From: Flavipsychrobacter sp.
GTDB lineage: Bacteria; Bacteroidota; Bacteroidia; Chitinophagales; Chitinophagaceae
Reading direction: 5' to 3'
DNA length: 64,000 nucleotides
Assembly: GCA_031292525.1 (NCBI GenBank)
Contig: JARLGY010000037.1
Span: 388,324 to 452,323 of the forward strand
Of the stretch, positions 9,976-16,631 are shown piece by piece. How positions within the stretch are numbered: position 1 is the first letter of the stretch; each line of letters begins with the position of its first letter. Both the position numbers and the translations under genes were made by a program. The notes beneath the pieces are model-generated. The model was not told the DNA's origin. It saw nothing but the letters and a program-made list of their open reading frames with translations, and ran no database searches.

Positions 9976-10446
9976 TCAAATACCATCAAAAGGGTTCAAA
10001 AAATCGCCACCTGCCACCTCAGCAGCCAAGCCGCTAAAGCCTGCAGCCTTATTGCGCATGTACTCGTAATACGTATCTTTATCCCACAACTCCACTTTAT
10101 TGCTCTGTGCCGAAAAAACCATGTCTTTTTTAATGCCTGCATGCTCCTGTAATGGCTTAGGCAGCAGCAACCTTCCTGCGCTATCTACTTCTATTATATT
10201 AGCCCCATTCAGAAATAACCTTTTAAACTCACGCACCTTAGGATTGAAATCATTTAACTTATTCAATTTCTCTGTAAGTACTGCCCAGCTTGCCTTAGTG
10301 TACATAGTAAGGCAGTTTTCAAACCCCCTGTTCACTACAAAACTTTCAGCATCACCCTCAGGCAGTTGCTTCCGGAAACCAGACGGCAGCAGGAAACGCC
10401 CTTTGGCGTCAATTGCTACTTCATATTCTCCGAAAAAGTTTGTCAT
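9976..10446 (-). CDS. mraZ: MraZ, transcriptional regulator of the dcw operon
   Basis: A 156-residue DNA-binding protein built from two SpoVT/AbrB-like halves. Each carries a D-x-x-GR motif: DAKGR at 13-17 and DSAGR at 88-92. MraZ forms ring oligomers that bind short direct repeats in its own promoter and represses the dcw operon in E. coli. The matching operator is visible 23-55 bases upstream (four GTG boxes, 10-bp period). First gene of the operon. Confidence 0.96.
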   Translation of the reverse strand: MTNFFGEYEVAIDAKGRFLLPSGFRKQLPEGDAESFVVNRGFENCLTMYTKASWAVLTEKLNKLNDFNPKVREFKRLFLNGANIIEVDSAGRLLLPKPLQEHAGIKKDMVFSAQSNKVELWDKDTYYEYMRNKAAGFSGLAAEVAGGDFLNPFDGI

Positions 10447-10468
10447 ATGGTTAATTCACAAAGATTAC

Positions 10469-10501
10469 CACAAAGTAACACTTTTTCCCACGAATCGCCA
10501 C
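10469..10501 (-). promoter_or_regulatory. MraZ operator: four GTG boxes at exact 10-bp spacing
   Basis: On the minus strand the triplet GTG recurs at plus-strand positions 10499-10501, 10489-10491, 10479-10481 and 10469-10471, each exactly 10 bases apart and lying 23-55 bases upstream of the mraZ ATG. Contexts read GTGGC, GTGGG, GTGTT and GTGGT. MraZ is known to bind TGGGN repeats with 5-bp spacers in E. coli, and AAAGTG(T/G)-type boxes in mollicutes. The phase here agrees with both. Inferred role: autoregulation of the whole dcw operon. A weak TACTTTG element overlaps the boxes. Confidence 0.75.
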
Positions 10502-10519
10502 ATAGAAACTTGTTCATAT

Positions 10520-10649
10520 TTATACACATAAATTATCGTTATAATAACACGCTATCATCAAGCATTACAGGCATCTCTATCTCATTTAACAACAATGAGT
10601 ACTGTATAACATGTGTATAGATGTGGATAACCTGTTAGTTTTATCCACA
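10520..10649. other. DnaA-box cluster (possible replication origin or DnaA-regulated promoter)
   Basis: Perfect matches to the DnaA box TTATNCACA occur at 10520-10528 (TTATACACA, plus strand), 10622-10630 (TGTGGATAA, minus-strand box) and 10641-10649 (TTATCCACA, plus strand). The last two form a perfect inverted pair with a 10-base spacer. A one-mismatch box lies at 10612-10620. AT-rich sequence (about 10510-10560) lies alongside. Flanking genes diverge from this point. Cluster and orientation are seen directly; the role as oriC is inference. No dnaA gene is in the window. Confidence 0.55.
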
Positions 10650-10715
10650 CTCACATTTTCGCCAACATTTAACACATCTTGAACAGGCCAATTAGGCATT
10701 AACAATCAAAACCGG

Positions 10716-10723
10716 TATATTTG
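10716..10723 (+). promoter_or_regulatory. TATATTTG, Bacteroidota-type -7 element ahead of bamD
   Basis: An exact match to TAnnTTTG lies only 10-17 bases before the bamD ATG at 10733. Transcription would then begin within a few bases of the start codon, giving a nearly leaderless mRNA. No good -33 TTG was found at the usual spacing, so the call is moderate. Confidence 0.4.
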
Positions 10724-10732
10724 CTCCCCAAT

Positions 10733-11545
10733 ATGCTGGCCCGTTTACAATATTTATGTATTTGCTTTAGCCTTGTAGTCATGGCTGGTTGTGGTGATTT
10801 TCAAAAGGTCCAGAAGAGCAGCGATGTGAATCTGAAGCTTACAAAAGCTAACGAATATTACGACAAGAAGCAGTATCAGCGCGCCAATGAGCTTTATGGT
10901 AGCTTGCTTGGTGTTATGAAAAATACACGTAACTACGAGCAATTGTACTACCGTTATTCATATAGTTACTTCTATATGAAGGATTACCTGGAAGCATCTT
11001 ATCACTTTAAAAACTTTGTTGATTACTTCCCAAATAGTAAGGATGTTGAAGAGTGTGAATACATGCACGGGGTATGTCTTTATAAATATTCACCAAAGTA
11101 CTCCCTCGATCAGACCAATACTATAAAAGCAGAAGAGGCCTTACAGTCCTTTATTAATATGCACCCCAAGTCTAAATATGTATCTGAAGCAAACGGATAT
11201 GTAGGACAGTGCGATGTAAAGTTAGAGACAAAAGCATCTGATGCAGCCAAACTTTATTTCAATATAAGTCAATATAAAGCCGCCAGCATTGCATATCGTA
11301 GTGTAATGCATACCTTTCCAGATTCTAAATACAACGATTATTATCTGTTTATGACAATAAAATCATTGTATAAATTTGCAGTGGCCAGTATCCCGGCCAA
11401 GCAGGAAGAAAGATATGCAAATACTATAAGTGCATACCAGGAAATGAAGGATGCATATCCGCATTCTACGTATCTTGCAGACGCGGAGACTTATTATTCT
11501 TTAGCAGACAATAACGTAAAAAAACTAAGAAATGAGCACAAGTAA
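10733..11545 (+). CDS. bamD: BamD, outer-membrane assembly lipoprotein
   Basis: Lipoprotein component of the BAM complex that inserts beta-barrels into the outer membrane. The ATG at 10733 is preferred over an in-frame TTG at 10721, because it gives a compact signal peptide ending in a VMAGC lipobox. The remaining ~250 residues are TPR-like helices, with repeats such as NEYYDKKQYQRANELYGSLL and YPNS-type turns, as in YfiO/BamD. The protein is 270 residues. Its 3' end overlaps rpoZ by 14 bases. The same bamD-rpoZ pairing occurs in other Bacteroidota. Confidence 0.92.
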   Translation: MLARLQYLCICFSLVVMAGCGDFQKVQKSSDVNLKLTKANEYYDKKQYQRANELYGSLLGVMKNTRNYEQLYYRYSYSYFYMKDYLEASYHFKNFVDYFPNSKDVEECEYMHGVCLYKYSPKYSLDQTNTIKAEEALQSFINMHPKSKYVSEANGYVGQCDVKLETKASDAAKLYFNISQYKAASIAYRSVMHTFPDSKYNDYYLFMTIKSLYKFAVASIPAKQEERYANTISAYQEMKDAYPHSTYLADAETYYSLADNNVKKLRNEHK

Positions 11546-11852
11546 GAGGTCTTTATCATCAGTAAATCCGTTGGTGGAAACACGCGACGTGATCATGCTT
11601 AAAAATAAAACAGGTAACCTGTACGAATCTATTACCGTTATATCGCGTCGTGCAAGCCAGCTGGCTGTAACCATGAAAGAAGAACTGCACCGTAAATTGG
11701 ATGAGTTCACTATACATGGCGACAACCTGGAAGAGATACACGAAAACAAAGAACAGATAGAAATATCGCGCATTTACGAGCGCATGGCAAACCCTGCACT
11801 GCAAGCTGTAAATGAATTCTTTGATGATAAGATATACCATCGTAAGAAGTAA
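11532..11852 (+). CDS. rpoZ: RNA polymerase omega-like subunit
   Basis: A 106-residue protein whose middle, RRASQLAVTMKEELHRKLDEF, resembles the conserved RpoZ/RPB6 core that clamps the C-terminus of the beta-prime subunit. The ATG at 11532 lies inside the end of bamD, a 14-base overlap, suggesting coupled translation. In many relatives coaBC (dfp) follows directly, but here a terminator closes the unit. The Bacteroidota omega is divergent, so the call uses context as well as the core motif. Confidence 0.85.
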   Translation: MSTSKRSLSSVNPLVETRDVIMLKNKTGNLYESITVISRRASQLAVTMKEELHRKLDEFTIHGDNLEEIHENKEQIEISRIYERMANPALQAVNEFFDDKIYHRKK

Positions 11853-11868
11853 TTAATACTGCATTTAT

Positions 11869-11907
11869 AAAAAGAGCTGTCCTATAATGCTGGGATAGCT
11901 CTTTTTA
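11869..11907 (+). terminator. Rho-independent terminator after rpoZ
   Basis: AAAAAGAGCT at 11869-11878 pairs with AGCTCTTTTT at 11897-11906, extended inward by a TCC/GGG-type stretch, and ends in a T run. It closes the bamD-rpoZ unit. Confidence 0.8.
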
Positions 11908-11977
11908 TTATATAATATACTGCCACCCAATACCGTTTCACCTTTATACCCTACAATAGTTCTGCCCATAAAATACC

Positions 11978-12673
11978 ATGAAAAAGTACGAACATCTCTT
12001 CTTCGATCTGGACCATACCCTGTGGGATTTTGATAGAAACTCAAAACTCACATTACAAAAGTTATTTGGCGAGTACAACCTCCTGGACAAAGGCATACCA
12101 GATTTTGAAACTTTTTACGCGCAGTACGTGATCCACAATGATCGCCTATGGGACAAATTTAGAAAAGGTTTTATAAAACGGGATGAGCTAAGGTGGAAAC
12201 GCATGTGGTTGGCTTTGCTCGATTTTAAAATAATGGATACTGCACTTGCCCACGAAATGGGTATAGCATACCTTGAAATACTGCCTACACAAACTGCACT
12301 TGTGCCCCATGCCAAAGAATTGCTGGAACATTGCAAAGGAAGATATGCTATGCACCTCATTACCAACGGTTTTGAAACTACACAATGGCTAAAGATGCAG
12401 TATTCTGGTATTGCAGGCTACTTTACAGAAATAGTAACTTCGGAAAAGAGCAACAGCATGAAACCTCATGCTGATATATTCATGTATGCACTTAAAGCAT
12501 CGGGCGCATTAGCCAATCATAGCCTTATGATAGGCGATGCTATAGATATAGACATATTGGGTGGTATTAATGCCGGTTTTGACACTGCTTACTACAATCC
12601 ACACAATGCCCCTCACGAACGAAAACCAACTTACGAAGTTCGATCGTTGGCAGAACTGATAACCATACTATAA
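11978..12673 (+). CDS. HAD-superfamily hydrolase, YjjG-type nucleotidase
   Basis: A 231-residue cytosolic phosphatase. Motif I is DLDHT at 11-15 (nucleophile Asp11, acid/base Asp13). Motif II is LITNG, a lysine follows in SNSMKPH, and the acidic motif IV is GDAIDID. The helical cap between motifs I and II, with WDFDRNS after the nucleophile, resembles YjjG/YfnB pyrimidine-nucleotide 5'-phosphatases that clean up non-canonical nucleotides. Substrate specificity is inferred. It stands alone, facing a convergent gene across a bidirectional terminator. Confidence 0.85.
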   Translation: MKKYEHLFFDLDHTLWDFDRNSKLTLQKLFGEYNLLDKGIPDFETFYAQYVIHNDRLWDKFRKGFIKRDELRWKRMWLALLDFKIMDTALAHEMGIAYLEILPTQTALVPHAKELLEHCKGRYAMHLITNGFETTQWLKMQYSGIAGYFTEIVTSEKSNSMKPHADIFMYALKASGALANHSLMIGDAIDIDILGGINAGFDTAYYNPHNAPHERKPTYEVRSLAELITIL

Positions 12674-12682
12674 AATTAGTTG

Positions 12683-12730
12683 CTATAAATAAAAACTCCC
12701 GGTGCGCGCACCGGGAGTTTTTATTTATAG
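12683..12730. terminator. 48-bp perfect palindrome acting as bidirectional terminator
   Basis: Bases 12683-12706 are the exact reverse complement of 12707-12730. The inner part is GC-rich (ACTCCCGGTGCG) and is flanked by A5/T5 runs, so it can terminate both the plus-strand HAD gene and the minus-strand T9SS gene that converge here. Confidence 0.9.
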
Positions 12731-12744
12731 CTAGTCGAGTGTAT

Positions 12745-15633
12745 TTACCTGATCACTGTTACACTTCCCTTGAAAACCTGCAGGTACCCATCGGGCGAAA
12801 CTACACGTATGATATAGTTATACGAGCCCATATCTACCGGAGTGCCATTAAAGGTGCCATCCCAGCCATTATTACCTGCCTGGTTAAATACCTCTTGTCC
12901 CCAACGGTTAAATACTCTGAATTCTATCACCTTCTGGAAGGTAATACCCGTTACCTTGAACACATCGTTCTTCCCATCGTTATTAGGAGTAAAGGCCGAT
13001 GGCACAAAGATCGGGTTGCGGTAATTAACATTTACAAAAGCGGTATCATAGCTATGACAACCATTGGTATCAGTGCCAAAGACAGTAAAGTGTACCGGCG
13101 CCGTTATAGTGGCTATTGGCCCTGACTGAAAATTGTAGTCGAGCGGATAAGATGGCGACCAAATATATGTGCTGGCGCCTGTAGCTTGCAATTGTAGGGT
13201 AGCGCCATAAAGTACCGTAGTATCTTTAGGATTAGCTACTACATGCGGAGATCTGTTAACTGTAACTGAATCAGACAAGGTATCAGCGCAATTGTAAATG
13301 TCGGTAATAATAACACTGAACCGAGTGCTGGTATCAGGTAACGAATAAGTATAATCGCATGTAGCGCAATTAACGGTATCTCTGCTGTTAGCATACCACA
13401 GGTAACTGTTGCCGCCGGTAGCATCAACATAAAGCGTATCTCCTATACACAGTGCAGTATCGTTATAAGGACGTATGCGCGGGTTGCGTACAGATACTAT
13501 AATATGAGCCGTGTCGCGGTGTGGGCAGCCATCCCTGTCAAGTGCAGTAGCAGTATATAAAGTAGTGGTCAATGCGTATATGCGCGGGTTAATATCGAAG
13601 GCGCTGCTGATGTAAGATGACGGCGACCACTGGGTTACAACCAATGCAGTATCTCCCATAGGCGCAGGACACATATTGAACCTGGTTTTAGGGCGCGTGC
13701 TGTAATTGGTTACAATGTTTACTCCAGTTCCCGGTACCAATGCACAACCGTCGCTTACACCTGGTGCATTGTAAGTGTATAAGTGATATACAGACGGGAA
13801 AGTAGTAATACTGCTTTCTATAGCAGCAGCACTGAATGAAGAACCTCCATTATTATCACACACTTCTATTACCAGATTGGTAGTACCATCCCAGTTAAAC
13901 GGTGTGCTCAGCGGGAAACTGTTCCATCCCGGTAAAGAGGTATAAGAAGCTGCATTATATACAATGCTCAATCCATCCAGGAAGTTCTGGTTGATCTCTG
14001 TGGCATTGGTACAACCCAGCTTTATAGTAAAGTTGTTGAAGATTATTGAGGAGGTGCTATTAGTAGTCACCAGGAAAGAAAGGGTTTGTATGCTACCAGG
14101 TACCATGCCCATATTCCTCAATTCTGTTGCAGTGTACATAAACTGCAACCTCGACTGGCCATAACCATAGAATGGAGAATTGACGTTTGAAGGAGTTCCT
14201 TTACCAGCAGCAAAATAAGCGTTCACTCCATTACATACCGGAGCCGCAGTACCACAAACAAGCGGGCTATCTGGCGGCGAAACAGTATTTTTAGAGAACA
14301 GCTGCATGTACCCAGGATGACACAAAGTATCCAGATGAGGCATAACAACCATTTGCTTATCAAAAGAATTTTCGGTAAATGTAATAGTATCCCCAACCGG
14401 CTGATGTACACCGCAGGAGTCCATCACAGTATTACCATCAGTACCAACCTGCGAAGTTATTGTGTACACCCCATCTGCTATGACGGGTGAAGCAAGCAAC
14501 AAAACAATACTATCTGAGAAATTAAGACTATCGCAACCAATACCATAGGCAGCCACAACATTTACTTTCTGCGGACCTGTTACAGCATAGTCAGAACCGT
14601 TGACTGCAATGGAATCGCAATTTACTCTGTCATTAAGCTTCATCCGTATTTCGTTGCAGTGCGGTGATAGTATTTGAACGTATGTAACCGGCACATAAGG
14701 ATTTACGTAAAACACAAGGCTATCTGGCTCAACCACTGAAGAATCACATTCATCCAATAAATTATTACCATCATGCCCAACCTGCACTTTCAGAGTGTGA
14801 TAACCACCGGCTAAAGGGCTTGTAAATACAACTGTAATATCTTGTGTCGTAATATTGGTACTGCAACTTACACCCGAAGCAGAAGCAGTCGGTAGCCCAT
14901 CAATAAGGAAGTCTGATCCATCTGCATCTATAGAACTACATTTGATAGGCTTGTTCATATGAACCTGCACCTGCTCGTTCTGGTCACAACTTGGGGTTAT
15001 AGAAACCATAGCTGGATGCATTGTATCACTGAAAATTGCTGTAGAGGCTCCGAAGCTAATATTTACCGGTGCATCTTGCGTACCCGGAGGGCAACCGTAT
15101 GTACCTGCATTATTAATTACTATAAGATAAGTTTCGCCAGCCACAACATTTATAGGCACAAGAAATGCAGGCCCGGCACCAGCACCTTGAGAGTAAACAC
15201 CAGCGGGACCGCTTGCACTTAACCCTGTCTGGCCCCCTGGACTGTGATATATATCGTTGGCATCGCAACGTACCACACTGTCAGAAGAAAGATCGTAGGG
15301 GCAAGGCAAGTTGGGTTTTGTTACCTTATATACGCACCAGTCATAGTCATCACAGGCATTACCTGGTGTAAGCGTAAATTCAAAAACACCTGTTGCAGCA
15401 ATAGTTACCTGCCAAAACACCGCAGCAGTTAACCCTGGGATACAGGAATGAGGTAAAGAATCCGATATCGGACTCACCCCCTGATAAGAACCACCGGTAG
15501 TATAACCGCTGCTGCATAGCAGTAACGGACTGCATGGGTTCTGCTCTGGCTGACCAGGTGGCAGTACCTGCGCATTTGTTGCTATAGAAACACACAACAA
15601 CAATGTGCTTACCAGTATTGTAAAAGTTCTCAT
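12745..15633 (-). CDS. T9SS type-B secreted surface protein with Ig-like domains
   Basis: A 962-residue exported protein. The ATG at 15633 is chosen because it begins a typical signal peptide that ends ...IATNA before a Gln; the frame is open further upstream without a better start. Residues ~205-440 hold two related Ig-like modules of about 115 residues. A middle beta-rich segment and PKD/Ig-like segments follow. The last ~90 residues (PSAFTPNNDGKNDVF ... FNRWGQEVF ... GSYNYIIRV) form the CHU_C/gliding-motility type-B sorting domain, which directs secretion through the outer membrane by the type IX system and surface attachment. It is monocistronic, and its role (adhesion, degradation or gliding) cannot be told from sequence. 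Confidence 0.9.
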   Translation of the reverse strand: MRTFTILVSTLLLCVSIATNAQVLPPGQPEQNPCSPLLLCSSGYTTGGSYQGVSPISDSLPHSCIPGLTAAVFWQVTIAATGVFEFTLTPGNACDDYDWCVYKVTKPNLPCPYDLSSDSVVRCDANDIYHSPGGQTGLSASGPAGVYSQGAGAGPAFLVPINVVAGETYLIVINNAGTYGCPPGTQDAPVNISFGASTAIFSDTMHPAMVSITPSCDQNEQVQVHMNKPIKCSSIDADGSDFLIDGLPTASASGVSCSTNITTQDITVVFTSPLAGGYHTLKVQVGHDGNNLLDECDSSVVEPDSLVFYVNPYVPVTYVQILSPHCNEIRMKLNDRVNCDSIAVNGSDYAVTGPQKVNVVAAYGIGCDSLNFSDSIVLLLASPVIADGVYTITSQVGTDGNTVMDSCGVHQPVGDTITFTENSFDKQMVVMPHLDTLCHPGYMQLFSKNTVSPPDSPLVCGTAAPVCNGVNAYFAAGKGTPSNVNSPFYGYGQSRLQFMYTATELRNMGMVPGSIQTLSFLVTTNSTSSIIFNNFTIKLGCTNATEINQNFLDGLSIVYNAASYTSLPGWNSFPLSTPFNWDGTTNLVIEVCDNNGGSSFSAAAIESSITTFPSVYHLYTYNAPGVSDGCALVPGTGVNIVTNYSTRPKTRFNMCPAPMGDTALVVTQWSPSSYISSAFDINPRIYALTTTLYTATALDRDGCPHRDTAHIIVSVRNPRIRPYNDTALCIGDTLYVDATGGNSYLWYANSRDTVNCATCDYTYSLPDTSTRFSVIITDIYNCADTLSDSVTVNRSPHVVANPKDTTVLYGATLQLQATGASTYIWSPSYPLDYNFQSGPIATITAPVHFTVFGTDTNGCHSYDTAFVNVNYRNPIFVPSAFTPNNDGKNDVFKVTGITFQKVIEFRVFNRWGQEVFNQAGNNGWDGTFNGTPVDMGSYNYIIRVVSPDGYLQVFKGSVTVIR

Positions 15634-15909
15634 AGTCTTATTTTTATCCCGGGCAATTGGCCACAAAATATTACCTGTATATAAGGACACCCAATTTAAC
15701 AAAATAGTTGGATAAAGTTAAACAATATGTCCAGTAATATGAAAGAAATATCTTAATACAAAACTGCATCATGAAATAGACTGTAAAGGCTACAAATACT
15801 GCATGTAAACTATATTATATATACATAGCAAATACAGTATAATTGCTAAAAACAGAATGGTCCGCTGTAAGTGCGAACTCTTCTGTTTCATATATCTAAA
15901 TGAAAGGAC

Positions 15910-16443
15910 CTACAATAGTTTCATGGTTTTCATGATACTGTCAATATACAGCATATCATTTTTCGAGTCGGCCTTACTATACACAAAAGAGAATTGTATT
16001 TCCTTCGTATTGTGGTGAAAAAAGTAAATAATGCTGCGGTCCAGCCCCGCGGGGAAGGCCTTTGTCTCAAAATGCAACACAATGGACTGCCCTGTATAAT
16101 AAGGTGATTTACGGCAATCTAAGAGTATAAGTGTCGAGTCGTCCTGTGCTGCACGCAGGTCTTTTTCAAGCGTAGGTTTGGTACAGTCAAGGTAGCTGTC
16201 CAGGCTTTTAAAATCACCATCTCTTGCGGTTATACTCATCATTACATCATTCACAGTATCATAAAAAATAAGGTCTTCCCCCCTATTCTCCTCACTATCC
16301 GCATCCTTTGTCATAGTGCTGGGTACTATAACTTCGTAGTGCGATACATGACTGGTTATAGTGCGCTGGGCATATGCTGGCAAGGTAAATGAGGATACAA
16401 AAAGTAATAATGCAACGGCACGTAATAAAAACTTAGAGGCCAT
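15910..16443 (-). CDS. Exported protein of unknown function
   Basis: A 177-residue protein with a clear cleavable signal peptide ending AYA before Gln26, so it is periplasmic or outer-membrane associated. The mature part is small and mixed, with several Asp/Ser/Tyr-rich strands (SHYEVIVPS, IFYDTVND, SIIYFFHH) and a C-terminal helix (MLYIDSIMKTMKLL). I recognise no catalytic motif. This layout resembles small secreted proteins common in Bacteroidota. No lipobox. The gene is flanked by 276 bases towards the T9SS gene and sits divergent from the sensor kinase. Confidence 0.75.
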   Translation of the reverse strand: MASKFLLRAVALLLFVSSFTLPAYAQRTITSHVSHYEVIVPSTMTKDADSEENRGEDLIFYDTVNDVMMSITARDGDFKSLDSYLDCTKPTLEKDLRAAQDDSTLILLDCRKSPYYTGQSIVLHFETKAFPAGLDRSIIYFFHHNTKEIQFSFVYSKADSKNDMLYIDSIMKTMKLL

Positions 16444-16599
16444 TTTTGTAATATTTTACGCAAAGTTCATTTACTTACCTGATATAAAAATAAATTATCG
16501 GTCATCGGCCTCATATTGTCGGTTAATAGAAGTATTGAAAAACGTATTCATGTTATTACTACCAATTTTAAACAATTATCAGATGCAGTTATGCTAACC

Positions 16600-16607
16600 T
16601 ATTTTTG
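16600..16607 (+). promoter_or_regulatory. TATTTTTG -7 element ahead of the sensor kinase
   Basis: An exact TAnnTTTG match 25-32 bases before the proposed TTG start at 16632. It overlaps an alternative TTG start at 16605, which makes that start unlikely. No convincing TTG -33 element at the right distance. Confidence 0.45.
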
Positions 16608-16631
16608 TATATTTATGCATATATTAACGGT

